Positions 46,906 through 59,422 of a stretch of 64,000 nucleotides of DNA are shown here, piece by piece. Every line of letters begins with the position of its first letter. The first letter of the stretch is position 1. A program made the position numbers and the translations under genes. The DNA comes from Terebella lapidaria (Eukaryota; Annelida; Polychaeta; Terebellida; Terebellidae), in the NCBI GenBank assembly GCA_949152475.1, contig OX424555.1, positions 58,323,977 to 58,387,976 of the forward strand, in the 5' to 3' direction. Below the pieces are notes generated by a model. The model did no database searches. It saw nothing but the letters and a program-made list of their open reading frames with translations, and had not been told where the DNA came from.

Positions 46906-47830
46906 AAAACTCTGTGAAATCAATACTATAGTAGTCAACAAAGCACATGATGCACAGTTCAATGAGGTCATGCTATTAAGAAGTTAGGCATTCTAACCTA
47001 TTAGTGAAATTTTGGGAAATCATAACTTTAATTACATGTTTGCTGATCTGTTCACATGAACTGTTGTGCTTTATTTTCACGCTGGCAGTGAAATTTCATT
47101 TCTACTTTCATACTGTGAATGGATCAAAAGTGACAAGAGTGAAATATAGTTTAGTTTACCTTGAGTTACTGCAAGGGATTTGTACCTCCATGTATATAAA
47201 TACATGTATTGTCACAATACACGTAGTTGGTATATTTTAGTAGGATATCTCACGAGTAAGCAGCTAATGTACACAAATGTCATTGTTGCATAATTATGGT
47301 GCTACCAATTGTTGAACGGGCCCAAGCAGCACAATGTTTCATGATGCCCTTGTGAATCACTGTGCTGCACTTTTAATGAATTATGTTCAGGGTGTGTGTC
47401 ATCGAGTTTGTATGATTCCTTTCATTTGTTGAACTCTAGTATTGGAAATTTAAAACAAACTTGACAAATGTACGTTATATCCGTCAGAACAACGGATGCT
47501 ACATGTAGCAACAATAAGATAATAATTATGGCAATCCGTATAAATTTTATTCGGATAATAAATTTGTTTCATATCTCACATGGCTTTTAATTTTCAGCAA
47601 GTGTTTATGCAAATGGATTGTCAAGTCGACCATAGTTATGAATTTGATTTTGATACAAAACCTACTGGTACATGTAAATGCATGTTGTTCAATTACTTAA
47701 ATATGTGTTAGCTGCTACAGACAAAATGGTTGAGCTAATGGTGACTCTTTCGATGAGACTGAATTTGACCAACATGACCTTGACTGGTGAATTTCAAGGT
47801 CATACCAGCTATGGTTAAAACTAAAATTAT
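46906..47830. other. Intergenic, no gene recognised
   Basis: A+T-rich, only short spurious ORFs. The right end (about 47740-47830) grades into the 3' end of an AGGTCA-family repeat. Confidence 0.5.
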
Positions 47831-48197
47831 CCGGTAAGCTATCTTTGCCCTTCGGGCTAATTTTAGGTTCCTGGACCTATGGTCAGATAACCTATTGCCT
47901 TCGATAGAAATTGCCATCGTCCATCCACATTTTTATCTTTAAAGTTTACGGTCTAATTGTTCTGAAAAAATTGGGAATAGATACAATAAAATATTTGAAG
48001 AAGGAGGTATCTTTTAGTTTTGGACTTTTTAATTTTTCTCAAAATGGCGGCCATTTTCATCGAAAAACTGTCTGATCAGTTTCAAAACTTTTGTTTGAAA
48101 AGATTCCCCTTGCATGCCTTTGTGACATGTATAAGCTTTTTTGCCCTTTAATCGGCCATTTCGGCAAAAAAAAGTTTTTTTGGCCCAATTTGCATTA

Positions 48198-49003
48198 CAG
48201 TCAAACCTCCATTAGTGAACACCTCCCATCAGTGAACAACTGATATTATTGAACAGTTTTTCCTGGACCCAAATGAAAGCCTATTTTTTAACATTGGAGC
48301 TCTCTTCCGATTAGTAAACACCTCTCTACGGTGAACAGTGAACACCTTTTTGGGTCCCAAAGGTTGCATTTCAATAAATAAACCTCTATTAGTGAACTTA
48401 GGCTATTCAATGTTAACCAATTATCAGGGTATCATTGACCCTAACTTCCAAAAACCGTTTGCTCCCATCACTCCCCCCCCCCCCCCCCACCCCTCCCCTA
48501 ATGCCTCTAAGACATCTTGTCTGATTTCAGTCATTATAGTATCTGTGACCAGCATTGGCACACCTCATTGACCGCCAGCCTCCCCTCCCCAGCTTCTCGG
48601 CTATTACAGTCTAAAGCAAGGGGATTCACTGGGCACAATTCATTATGCCTGACCCAGTGCAAACTTATCAAGTAGAAAATAGACTCATGCCTATAACCTA
48701 AAGAAAGATTTTAACTCATGCACCAAGAATGATAGTTTGAACTCAAGTAGATTAAATTGATGATAGTGGATTAACAATTAAGAAACCCCTTGATATATAG
48801 AGCAAATACCCATCCACTATTTTATTCACTGATATTCTACCGGTTCTGTTCAGCATAAGCCATGTCTTCCGAAAGAAAAAAACTTGTCGTTGTCCGACTC
48901 TCGTTCAGAGTCCCCGAAACCCATTCTTCTGATTAGTGAATACCTCCAGTTAGTGAACAATTTGGCCTGGTCCCTTGAATGTTCACTAAGGGGAGGACCC
49001 TTT
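48198..49003. mobile_element. Tigger/pogo-like element, right end degraded
   Basis: The left end tta|cagtcaaacctccattagtg and repeated attagtgaacacctcc words, with an inverted gttcactaaggggagga at the right (about 48980-48998), suggest a TA-targeted pogo-like MITE inserted in the AGGTCA-family repeat; host sequence (ccctttgaaaaaaa) resumes at once. No coding sequence. Confidence 0.6.
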
Positions 49004-50244
49004 GAAAAAAAAATTTAACCTAGAAAATGTTTGCCACTTTTCTCCTTCATAATGGGAGCTGCCACCCCTGTACTCATTGCACGCCTGAAGATAGAGCTAA
49101 GGTATAGGCAAATAGGAAGTAATACATTGCGATTTGTGTGGTGACCTTGAATTTAACGTTCGATGACCTTAAAAGATCAAAACAGCCATTTGCAGTTGGA
49201 AAAAATGCCCAGATTTGCCTCTATAGATGAAATGCTTGTGGATAGAGCTCAAGTTTGCATTATGAGCACATAGGGAGTTAACTAATGGAATAACTAATGA
49301 TGACATTGAGCTTGACCTCAGATGACCTTAAGTGCTAAATGTCTGACGCGAAATGTGAAAACTGGCCTCTGAGGCTCAAACATTTGCACATACAGGTTAG
49401 CATTGTGTATAAGCTTATAAGAAGTCATATACATGTGGCACATCTTTTGGTGACCTTGAACTTGACCTTAGACGAACTTCAAGCTAAATCTCGAAATCTT
49501 GCCTGACCTTAAATGTGTAAATTGGACACTACAGACAAAATACTTGTTGATAGAGCTTATATGTTTGTATTATGAACATATATACAGTCATATACGGCAT
49601 ACCTAATGGTTACATTGAAGTTCACAAAGATGACCTTGATTGGTAAATCTCAACCTTGAAACCAAAATTGTCCGATTTCTCTAAATATTATTCAAAACGT
49701 CTCTTGGGCTAAAACTGCCAATTTTTTTACTTTGGTGGCCATTTTCTTAGAAACTGTCAAACCAGTTTTGAGAGTTTGGGTTCAAAATATGCTAATGGGG
49801 GTCAATAATGTTGTGTAAGAAGATGGAGTGGATTGAATCGCTCGAAAAGCATGATACAGGCTCGAAGTGGCTCAAAATTCAGTTTTTGGCTGTTTTCTTG
49901 GAAACTATCTAATCAGTTTACAGATGTTTGTTTCAAAACATGCTGATTGGGTCCTTGGCATTGTGTATGAAGAATGATTATGGAATGCGTTTAATAGCTC
50001 GAAAGACCAGAAATCTGACCTTGAATTTGACCTTTAATGACCTTGAAAGGTCAAAACGACCGTTATGGGGTTGAAAAATGTCCAAATTTGCACTTCGTCT
50101 TCTCTCAAAAACTATCTGATCACGTTTGAGATTTTCATTTCAGAACACGATAATTGGGTTTTTTTGGCATTTTGTTTAAATATGGAGTCCTTGAATCGCT
50201 CAAAATGCGACATATTCAGCTTTTGGTCGTTTTCTCGAAAAGTA

Positions 50245-50451
50245 CTGTAATAAGAGTAATTGTGGCGGCTTTTAACTTTGGCGGTTTTAAGCCCACGTTA
50301 TTTGGCAGAGATTTAATTTGGTGGTTTCAAAACCACATATTTCTTAACTCATTTCTAGTTGATGTAACGGGTGATTCAGGGTATGTTTTTCCGATAGTGC
50401 TAAATCCGCCAAAAAATCGTCCACTAAAATTGGCATTTTCACAAAATCTGA
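50245..50451. mobile_element. CTGTAA-type MITE relative, right end decayed
   Basis: ta|ctgtaataagagtaattgtg starts a block with tttggcggttttaa, ttaatttggtggtttcaaaa and an inverted ccgccaaaaaatcgtcca. It matches the interiors of the MITEs at 57784 and 59423, although the right ctgtaaaa end is lost. Confidence 0.7.
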
Positions 50452-50658
50452 TTAGTTTTTAGATTTTTTTGTTTCAAAACAAGATAATTGGGGGTCCTTT
50501 TAATTGTGTATAAAGATGGAAGTGCTTTGAATCGATTGAAAAGCTCAAATTCTAGGCTCAAAAAGGGCCCAAAATTCAGTTTTTGGCTGTTTTCTCGAAA
50601 ACTATTCGATCAATATTGGGATTTTTGTTTCAAAACATACTGATTGGGGGCCTTATTT

Positions 50659-50988
50659 TATAGAGTAAATGATCAGCATCCTAATGCTGAAGAGAAAACA
50701 GGGGGTCACCGTGCTCGTTTCTTCTACATATTCGATCGAAATCACACACATTTACCTAAAATGACATAAATTATGGCATTTTTGCACATTTTTTCGTCCA
50801 TATTCACATCTTGCATCGTGTTTTCCATGCGAACGGATACGGTGACCCCCTATTTTCTTTTCAGGATTAGGATGCTGAACATTTACTCTATAAAAAATAT
50901 CATTTTGAAGCTCTAGATAATGTTGACACAGTTATTTATTTTTAAAAACTCTTTGACCCCTTCCCCTCACTGTTTGGAGCGGACTACC
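50659..50988. mobile_element. Truncated copy of the 62.7-kb TTAA MITE
   Basis: It shares atgatcagcatcctaa, gggggtcaccgt, gaaacgagcacggtg (inverse) and the end ggagcggactacc|TTAA with 62739-63155, in opposite orientation. The left terminus is missing. Confidence 0.82.
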
Positions 50989-53177
50989 TTAATAGGCCCG
51001 ATATGTGGGCTCGAAAGCCCGAAAAGATCTGATATGCATAAATTGCTATATGACACAAGACGATAACGTATGTACATAGGGCTTAGGTTTGTATTATAAA
51101 CATATAGGAAGTCATATGTGGTGTTTCTTTTAGTGACCATGAGGTTGACCTCAGACGAACTTGAGGCTAAATCTCAGGTCACAGAGACCTGAAATGTGTA
51201 CATTGGCCCTTTACAGCCAAACAATGCTTGTTGTAGATAGAGCTGCATATAGCATATCTTTCGGTGACCATAAACTTGACATCAGATGACCTTGAGTGCT
51301 ACATCGCAATGTCACGTCTGACACAAAATGTGTCAATTGGCCTGTATAGACAAAACACTTGTAGATGAAACTTGTATTTGTGATGTGAACATACACAAAG
51401 TTATATGCAGCATACTTAATGATGACATTGAAGTTCTCGAAGATGACCTCGATTGGTAAATCTCAAAGTCATATCTCACCTATGGTTCTTGAACCGAAAT
51501 TGTGCGGTAACCTATCTTAGTCCTCGGGCTAATTTTTATTATAAACATATAGGAAGTCGTATATGGCACATCTTTTGGTGACTTTGAGGTTAACCTCAGA
51601 CAACTTTGAAGGCTAAATTTCATGATCACAGGCTCCGAAATGTATAAATTGGCCTCCACAGAGATAATGCTTGTAGTCAGGGCTATGTTTATATCACATC
51701 TTTTGGTGACCTTATGTCAGATGACCTCCAGTGATAACTCTCATTGTCAAATCTGACACAAAAAGTTTGCCTCTGGGGTTGAAACACTTAAACATACAGC
51801 TTAAGATTGCATTATATACATAAAGGAAGTTATGTCTGCATCTTTGGTGACCATGAGCCTGCCTTAAATGACCTCTGAACGCTTGCAAGATGAGAAAATA
51901 AAGATGAGATTTGTGTTATCAGCTTAGGAGAAGTATATGGCACATCTTGAGCTTGGTAACTGTGAACTTGACTTTAGACGACCTTGAAGGCTAAATCTCA
52001 AGGTCACAGGGACTTGAAATGTGTAGATTGGCCTCTACAGTGAAAATGCGTGTAGCTAGAGCTTATAATGTTTACTTTGTGAGTATATTGGTATATAGTA
52101 AATATACAATTGTATATAGCTCATCTTTGGTGACCTTGAACTTTACCGCAAATGACCTTGTGTGCTAAATCCCAATGTTTCGTATGGGAAGTCATATATG
52201 GTGCATCTTTGGGTGACCTAGAGCTTGCCTCGAATGACCTTGAATCCTAAATATCTGACATGGAATTTGTAAATTGGTATCTAAGGCTATTTACGCTTGC
52301 ACCTAAAGATTAGGATTGTGTTGTAAGCTCATTAGAAATTGTATACTAGTATATCGCACATCTTGAACTTGGTGACCTTGAACATGAATTTGAACGACCT
52401 TGTAAGCTAAATTTTAAGGTATCGACTGACCTGAAAGGTGTAAGGACTGTAAATAAGTACTTGTAGATAGAGCTTGGTAGATGTTTGTATTATCATGATT
52501 ATGAACATATAGAAATTCATATACAGCACACCTAATGATGAAATTGAAGTTCACAAAATGAATCGGATTAGTAAATCTCAAGGTCAGACCTGCAATGCTT
52601 AAAACCAAATTTGTCCGGTAACCTATTTTAATTTTCCTTCATAATGGGAGCTCCACAACCATAAGCCTGGAACGCTTGAAGATAGATCTCTATATATATT
52701 GCACTTTTAAATGGGAATTCATATATGACGATTTGTGTTTTGAACTTGGATTTCACCTCCCATGACCTTGGAAGATCAGAACAGCCAATTTTTGTTTTTC
52801 TAAAAAAAGCCAAAATTTGCAATTTCTCACTACTGTATCTGATCACTGTTGAGATTTTATTTCTGAAGATGGTAATTGGGGTCGTAGACACTGTGCCCGA
52901 TTCTAGGCCCAAAAATGCCTCGAATTCAGTTTTTGGCTCATCAGTTTTGAGATTTTCGTTTCAAAACATTGGTATTCTTGACAATGTGTATGAAAATGAA
53001 GTGCATTGGATAGCTGATCAAAAAGGTCCGATATGTGGGCTCGAAAGACTCAATGAGATCTGACATGCACAAATTTTCCTGTAAGGCGAAAGCGCTTGTA
53101 TATAAGTGTTCAGGTTGTACATGTCCGATCACGGGGACATAAGTGTGTGAATTGGCCTCTACAGACAAAATGCTTTA

Positions 53178-53476
53178 AAGTTATCACATTTGATATAGCG
53201 CTCTTTTCAGCCGAACTTAATCCGCTTTCAAAGGCGCTTCACACTTTAACCCCAGTCTGAGTGATTGTACTTGGAGCAGCCACACTCAAAGCGCTCTATA
53301 CAACACCCATTATCGACCGGTACCCATTCAATCCTGGGTGAAGATAGACACATTAGTGGTAAATGCCTTGCCTAAGGACACTAGTGAAATAGCTCAGCAG
53401 TCCAGCTCGTGACTCGAACCCATGATCTTTGGATTACGAGTCCGATACCTTATCCACTGCGCCACTCACTCCACTT
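53178..53476 (-). mobile_element. tRNA-derived SINE
   Basis: The minus-strand head (53470 downwards) is a tRNA-like sequence: A box tggcgcagtgg, anticodon loop ctcgtaa (anticodon CGT, Thr-like) and B box gggttcgagtc. It continues into a body with ccttaggcaaggcatttacc and a tail ending ctgaaaagagcgctatatca. The tRNA arm pairing is imperfect and no tRNA 3' end follows, so it is a SINE rather than a tRNA gene. It interrupts an AGGTCA-family unit, whose consensus (aaaatgctt...agatagagctta) resumes on each side. Confidence 0.83.
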
Positions 53477-53990
53477 TCAGATAGAGCTTATGTTTATATT
53501 TTGATATATGATATATATATTGCATATATATAATGTAGGAAGTCGTATATAGCACATCTTTTGGTGACATTGCAAATCGTTTGATGACCTTGAACTTGAC
53601 ACCAGATGACCTTGAGTGTTGAATACCCATGTCACGTCTGACACGAAATGTGTAAATTAGCCTCTAGGGTTAAAACACTTGCACATACAGTTTAGGATTG
53701 CATAATAAACATATAGGAAGTCATCTAAGGGCGTCTTTTGGTGACCTGGATGATGACCCCAAATATACGACCGTGAAGTGTAAATCTCAAGGTCACGCCT
53801 GACCTGAAATGTGTAAATATGCCTCAACAGACACAATACTTGTAGATAGACCTTATATGCAGCACACCAAGTGGTGACATTGAAGTTCGCGAAGGTAACC
53901 TTGATTGGTGAATCTCAACGTCATATCTCGCTTGTGGTGCTCAATACAAAATTGTCCAGTATCCTCCTAGCCCTTGGGCATCCGAGCCTT

Positions 53991-54373
53991 TTAAATGCAA
54001 TTTTGAACGGTATCCCATCTTCTTGTCTGTACGCACTGTCAGTGATAACTGTAGACTATTTATTTCACATTCAGTAGTTACATTAGTTGCTGGTACATTT
54101 TGTTTCTCTTTCGCCTCTTTTCACGTTTTACACTAACACGTTAAGCCTGTAATCGGCTGGTAGTACTTCGATTATCAAGAGATCAACTGATAAGCCGGAC
54201 AATTACCGGATCAAAGGTCATTGATGCATATTCATTTGTACGCTTGCATACTCGAAACCGAATGTAGTACGTTGAGTGCAATATATGTATCCGTAACTTT
54301 TTCGTTCAGTGTAGAGTAAAACAAAATTACCTCACCTAAACTTTTGAAAGCACAATAGTACATTTAAAAAGAC
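53991..54373 (+). other. Upstream flank of the GMC oxidoreductase gene
   Basis: Non-repetitive A+T-rich sequence before the start codon. A ttcagtgt initiator-like word lies near 54304; no confident TATA box. Expected to contain the promoter. Confidence 0.4.
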
Positions 54374-56182
54374 ATGGAAACCAAGAAAATCGCTGTACTT
54401 TTAATCTCGGCCTATGTGGCGTACCACTGGGACTCCAGACCGGTGACTGTCGTCCAAGACATTGCCGAGGACGAGTACGACTTTGTCGTGGTCGGCGCCG
54501 GATCGGCCGGCAGTGTGGTGGCTAACCGTCTCTCAGAGCGCTCGCAGTGGACTGTGCTTCTTCTCGAGGCAGGAGACGACGACACGAAACACGACCGTCG
54601 TCTCCAGCCGCTGGATGCCGTTTCCATGTTAGGCGACCCCGTCGTCGATTGGGCCTATAGGACCAAGCCCCAGGAGAACGCCTGCCAATCGACAAAAGGC
54701 CACCGATGCGGAGCGCCTCGGGGGAAAATGCTCGGAGGTAGCAGCTCTATCAACTGCATGGCTTACAGCCGCGGGAGTCCCGAGGACTATAACTACTGGG
54801 CGAGGGACCTCGGCTGCGAAGGGTGGTCATTTGAAGAGGTCCTGCCATACTTTAAAAAGTCAGAAACCAATACTCTACAGGACTACATAGATTCAGGATA
54901 TCATGGAGATAGTGGGCCGTTAGTGGTCTCGAGTACCAACGATACTGTGTTAGTTGAGGCTTTCCTCAAGGCAGGCATGGAACTCGGTTACAAAGTAGGA
55001 GACAGCAACGGGAAACAACAGGAATGGTTATTCAGTCACCTGCAGGCGACGGTCGACATGGGACGACGTTGCAGCACAGCCGACGCATTTCTGAGACCGG
55101 CCATGAACCGACCAAACCTCCACATTGTGGTTAACGCCCATGCCACGAAGGTCATAATGGACGGTCTTCGTGCCACTGGGGTGGAGTACGTCCGCCAAGG
55201 GAGGCTATACACTGTCAAGGCCAGGAAAGAGGTAATTCTCTCTGCAGGGTCCATCGGGTCTCCCCACCTCCTTCTTTTATCGGGAATTGGACCTAAAGAA
55301 CACCTAGAAGAGATGCACATCCCACTCGTAGTTGACCTGCCCGTGGGGGAATACCTCCAAGATCACCTAATGACCCTGCAACCCCAAGTCCTCTTCGACA
55401 ACCCAGTCGCCATCACCCCTGAGACTAAACAGAGCCTCCTTAACCAGATCAAGTACCTCTTCGGCGGCGGCCACGCTGCCTCGCCCTGTAGTGGAGGCGG
55501 CTCTGCCTTCTTCATCTCTGAGAACCAACCAGAGGAGCACAACTTCCCTTATATACAGATCCAGATGCACCAGTCGCTTTTTGGATCCAGTGTCGAGGAT
55601 GGTCATAATTTTGCCCGTGGCCTCAACTATCCAGAAGACGTGTTCGATGCTGTCCACGGAGACGTCGAGAACCAACATGGGATGCACCTGTTAGCAATGC
55701 TTCTCCACCCAAAAAACACGGGGTCCATTCAACTCAAGTCGCAGAATCCCTTTGAGTACCCAATAATCGACCCTAACTACCTTTCAGATGAGCAGGACAT
55801 CCTCATATTCATCGAAGCTATCCGAAAGAGCCAACAAATTGCCAGGACGAAAGCATTCAGAGACCTCGGTGGGCGCCTGCAGGAGCGAAGACATCCAGCC
55901 TGTTCTTCATATGAATACGACACGGACGTGTACTGGGAGTGCTTTGTGCGGCACATGGCTAGCACAGTGTACCACCTCACAAGCACGTGTAGGATGGGAC
56001 CGGTTGGCGACAGTAGAGCCGTAGTAGATACCCGCCTCAGGGTCAAGGGACTCGAGGGACTAAGGGTAGCCGACGCCTCCGTTATGCCCGAGGTCACCTC
56101 TGGGAACACCAACGCCCCGACCATAATGATTGGTGAGCGGGCAGCAGACTTCATCAAGCAAGATGCCGACAGCACTGCTTAG
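54374..56182 (+). CDS. GMC-family FAD-dependent oxidoreductase (glucose/choline dehydrogenase-like), intronless
   Basis: One open frame of 602 residues from ATG 54374 (context aagacATGg). An N-terminal hydrophobic stretch ([14 protein letters not shown]) may be a signal or anchor. The FAD-binding Rossmann motif is VVGAGSAGS (residues about 39-47), followed by LLLEAG. GMC signature 1 is [20 protein letters not shown] (about 115-134) and signature 2 is [18 protein letters not shown]. The C-terminal substrate domain ends HLTSTCRMG...[31 protein letters not shown]; by family alignment H534 and N578 are the likely catalytic pair. The family oxidises alcohols or sugars using FAD; the substrate cannot be read from sequence. 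Length is normal and the frame intact, so it is probably functional. Confidence 0.95.
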   Translation: METKKIAVLLISAYVAYHWDSRPVTVVQDIAEDEYDFVVVGAGSAGSVVANRLSERSQWTVLLLEAGDDDTKHDRRLQPLDAVSMLGDPVVDWAYRTKPQENACQSTKGHRCGAPRGKMLGGSSSINCMAYSRGSPEDYNYWARDLGCEGWSFEEVLPYFKKSETNTLQDYIDSGYHGDSGPLVVSSTNDTVLVEAFLKAGMELGYKVGDSNGKQQEWLFSHLQATVDMGRRCSTADAFLRPAMNRPNLHIVVNAHATKVIMDGLRATGVEYVRQGRLYTVKARKEVILSAGSIGSPHLLLLSGIGPKEHLEEMHIPLVVDLPVGEYLQDHLMTLQPQVLFDNPVAITPETKQSLLNQIKYLFGGGHAASPCSGGGSAFFISENQPEEHNFPYIQIQMHQSLFGSSVEDGHNFARGLNYPEDVFDAVHGDVENQHGMHLLAMLLHPKNTGSIQLKSQNPFEYPIIDPNYLSDEQDILIFIEAIRKSQQIARTKAFRDLGGRLQERRHPACSSYEYDTDVYWECFVRHMASTVYHLTSTCRMGPVGDSRAVVDTRLRVKGLEGLRVADASVMPEVTSGNTNAPTIMIGERAADFIKQDADSTA

Positions 56183-56307
56183 CCTAATCTCAGAACGAAG
56201 TAAATAAGGGAATCAAGATGTAATCATACTGTTCAACAGGAAGGTTATTGTACACTTTAATCTATTGGTATGTGTAACTATTGAAAACACCAGAAATGAT
56301 ATTTACC

Positions 56308-56313
56308 AATAAA
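56308..56313 (+). terminator. Poly(A) signal of the GMC gene
   Basis: AATAAA about 126 bp after the GMC stop codon (56180-56182), in the context accaataaaattgc. Distance and orientation are normal. Confidence 0.65.
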
Positions 56314-56524
56314 ATTGCACTTGCATTGGTTTTATTCGTTAACATGTATACAATAATGTATGTGCATCTGTCGAAGAAACTGCTATATTGCATGAACTGT
56401 CCAGTGTTTTAAGGACATTTCCTGATAACTGATCTAGCTGATATCAAAGTACTAGACGTCAAGGCCTAAAGATGCATTGGAGGCATTTCGGTGTGATGAC
56501 TAATTTATAATATATACTAGATAT

Positions 56525-57330
56525 CGACTAAAATGAAAAATTTTGACTCAGCAAAAAAAAATTAAGGTCAAGGTCAAAGTTCATCTGTATACCCCTTAGA
56601 CATGTTTGTCTAGAGCCACGAGTCCAAAAATAACGTCTGTTTCGCTCTACGATGCACCATTTCCGAGATATCGAGGAAAACGAAAAATGCCGACTCGGCA
56701 AAAAATTTCGGGCCAAGGTCAAAGTTCATCCCTAATACCCCTTAGACATGTTTGTCTAGGGCGACGAGACCAAAAATAACGTCCGTTCCGCTCTACGACG
56801 CACCGTTTCCGAGATATCCGCGAAAACGAAAAATGCCGACTCAGCAGAAAAATTCAAGGTCAAGGTCACAGGTCATCCCTAATACCCCTTAGACATGTTT
56901 GTCTAGGGCGACGAGACCGAAAATAACGTCCTTTTCGCTCTACGACGCACCGTTTCCGAGATATCGACGAAAACGGAAAATGCCGACTCGGCAGAAAAAT
57001 TCAAGGTCAAAGTCAAATTCATCCCTAATACCCTTAGACATGTTTGTCTAGGGCGACGAGTCCATAAATAACGTCAGTTTCGCTCTATGACGCACCGTTT
57101 CCGAGATATCTACGAAAACGAAAAATGTCGACTCGGCAGAAAAATTCAAGGTCAAGGTCAAAGGTCATCCCTAATACCCCTTAGACATGTTTGTCTAGGG
57201 CGACGAGTCCAAAAATAACGTCTGTTTCGTTCTACAACGCACCGTTTCCGAGATATGCAGGAAACCTCAAGGATGACTGGGCGAAAAATCTTCCGACCTC
57301 TAGGTCAAAGGTCATTTGACGGATTGATCC
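56525..57330 (+). repeat. 146-bp tandem repeat, about five copies
   Basis: agacatgtttgtctag recurs at 56598, 56744, 56891, 57036 and 57183, giving periods of 146, 147, 145 and 147 bp. Each unit carries caaggtcaaggtcaaaggtc, cccttagacatgtttgtcta, gcgacgagtccaaaaataac, tacgacgcaccgtttccgag and gaaaaatgccgactcggca. The last copy decays after about 57255. Non-coding. Confidence 0.93.
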
Positions 57331-57783
57331 CAAAATCAATAGGGTTCTTCCCTGTTGATATATGAACCTCCATGCAAAGTTTTGCAGCCATTGCCCGAAT
57401 AGTTTTTTTTATTTATCGCGCAGAAACGAAGTCCCTTTATTTCATTTTAATCATTCACTGTACATGTACCATGGAAATTCATACGGTATTTCCATGATTG
57501 GGCTTTGTTATTAACCCTATTTTTTTCATCAAAGTCAGGCTTGTATACAGTACACTGTATATATATTTAAAACATTGCAAATCTACCCCATTGTTGAGTT
57601 CTATACATGTGTGGGATTTCTGTTCATGAACATAATTTAGCCTCTTTTCATTTTTTTGTAGTATTGCATTTGGTGTTTGGCTGTTCGTTTTGAATATACA
57701 TGTACCCAAAAATCAACTCGGCATAGAATTTACAAAGATACATATACCGTTGAGCCATGTTTGTTAACATTCATTTCGGTATA

Positions 57784-57939
57784 CTGTAAAGAGACTAATT
57801 TTGGCAGCTATTAAATTTGGCGGTTCTGAGTTTCACGCTATTTGGTGGAAATTTAATTTGGTGGTTTTAAAACCACTTATATTTCTTAACATATATCTAC
57901 CGCCAAATAAATCGTCTGCCAAAATTAGTAGTTTTACAG
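57784..57939. mobile_element. TA-flanked CTGTAAA MITE
   Basis: 156 bp, inverted ends ctgtaaagagactaattttg and caaaattagtagttttacag, TA on both sides (57782-57783, 57940-57941). The interior contains atttggcggt and its inverse. Confidence 0.88.
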
Positions 57940-57941
57940 TA

Positions 57942-58318
57942 TTCATTATAGTGAAGTGGTTGCAGTCTCCATGTTTTTTATATGCATGGATATCATAGAG
58001 AACTGAACACTATTCTGTTCAATCAATACTGGATAATATGGTGAGAAAAAGTGGCAGTGAGCGTATGATAATATCAGAAGATCCGAGATTACAGAAAACA
58101 CGAGGCACTCTGTGACACATCAATATTTACTTAGTGATGATGATAAAAACTCTACTTGTATGCTCAACACAATAACATATACATCAAATTGTAACCAAGG
58201 AGTTTATATAAATCTCTTGACATTGTACTCAGAAAATATATGTGACAGTTTATAGTGTTCAACCCAATAACTTGGTCATATACATGTGTTGAATTGTTAC
58301 CAATGTGTTCAAAATACA
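57942..58318. other. Intergenic, no gene recognised
   Basis: A+T-rich DNA between two MITEs, without a supported feature. Confidence 0.5.
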
Positions 58319-58322
58319 TTAA

Positions 58323-59216
58323 AGTACTAGGAACATGAAAATATGATGTGAACTCAAATGAGAGACCTGGTTTTGCTGAGTAAAATGCAGTTTACTGCAT
58401 GCCAATATCTCTATTGGTTAAAAAGTTATGGCCATTTGAATGTCACATTTTGGCACGATATGACATAAGCTGGATTGAACACTTCTTGATTTTACGAAAA
58501 GCTAATTAGTATGCAAATGAGGTATTCGTGACGTAGAAGGGGGAATATTTTTAATTAGGCAAATTTGAGTCCTAATATAATTGATCTGGTCAGAATTATT
58601 GCAAACCTGAACTTCAAACATTGATAGGCATGGTCAATAATCAGTGTTGTTCAAAGTGTTACTGTTGCCATGGTTACTGTTCACTTGCTGGAGTCCCTAG
58701 CAACCATTGGTTACTATGGGTCCTAACTGCTAGAAATAGGGGTTTTGACAGAATTTGATTATTGCATATTAATTATGCATGTGGAGTCAATCCATTTTCA
58801 CCTTTGGTTTTGTTTGCTTATCGATATAACTGTGGATTTGGGCCATAGCAACCCTGGTTGCTAGGGGCCTTATAACAATACTGGTGACCTTGGCAACTAT
58901 CCGGATGTGAAATTCATTGACTATCAATTAGGTAGAGCATGTGGAATAAGCTTTGTTGAATAATTGCAATTTCTTAAGACTTTAATATGCCATTAAAACC
59001 ATCTAATTAAAAAATGTTCCCCCTGTGACGTCATGCATACAAATTTGCATATTAATGAGCTATATCATTTTGCAAATTGTAATTTGGGCAATTTGAACTT
59101 TGAAGCACTGTAACTTTTGAAGGAATCAAGATATTCACATGCTGTAAAAACCGTTCTGATCAGCTCAAATGATGCTTTCATCTGAGCTCACATCATATTT
59201 TCATGTTCCTAGTACT
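58323..59216. mobile_element. TTAA-flanked MITE of 894 bp
   Basis: Inverted ends agtactaggaacatgaaaat(atgatgtga) of nearly 40 bp, flanked by TTAA on both sides (58319-58322 and 59217-59220). TTAA targeting is typical of piggyBac and Kolobok elements. Non-coding; the interior includes ttgccatggttactgttcac and related words. Confidence 0.88.
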
Positions 59217-59422
59217 TTAAGTTTGTCAACTACACACATGAACTGATACCACGGATACGAGACAAGTTTAATTTTTATTCGGACATTTGAGAGTATAAAT
59301 ACGGAAAACAAACTATTTTGCTGCTGTGACTTCATCACTTAGGAATGCGCTACCTAAGACTTTTGTTTATTTTGCGTCATGTATGATTTTATATTCATGC
59401 CAGTAACCATGGTAACTTACTA

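Larger units (their letters stand above)
47831..53990 (+). repeat. Long plus-oriented array of degenerate AGGTCA-family units
   Basis: A family start (ggacctatggtcagataacc, about 47877) is followed by many degenerate units of roughly 160-190 bp containing acatataggaagtcatat, ttttggtgaccttgaacttg, gaccttgagtgctaaatctc, gaaatgtgtaaattggcctc and acttgtagatagagctta. It ends near 53,990 (ttgtccagtatcc...gcccttgggc). Individual units are strongly diverged, so the array is old. Nested insertions are listed separately. No gene is supported within. Confidence 0.75.

Noticed and set aside
53398..53470. Functional tRNA-Thr gene
   Set aside because: A and B boxes are present but arm pairing is imperfect and the sequence continues into a SINE body instead of a tRNA end and terminator.
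55367..56175. Minus-strand ORFs inside the GMC gene
   Set aside because: They are shadows of the long plus-strand coding frame, which has clear family motifs.
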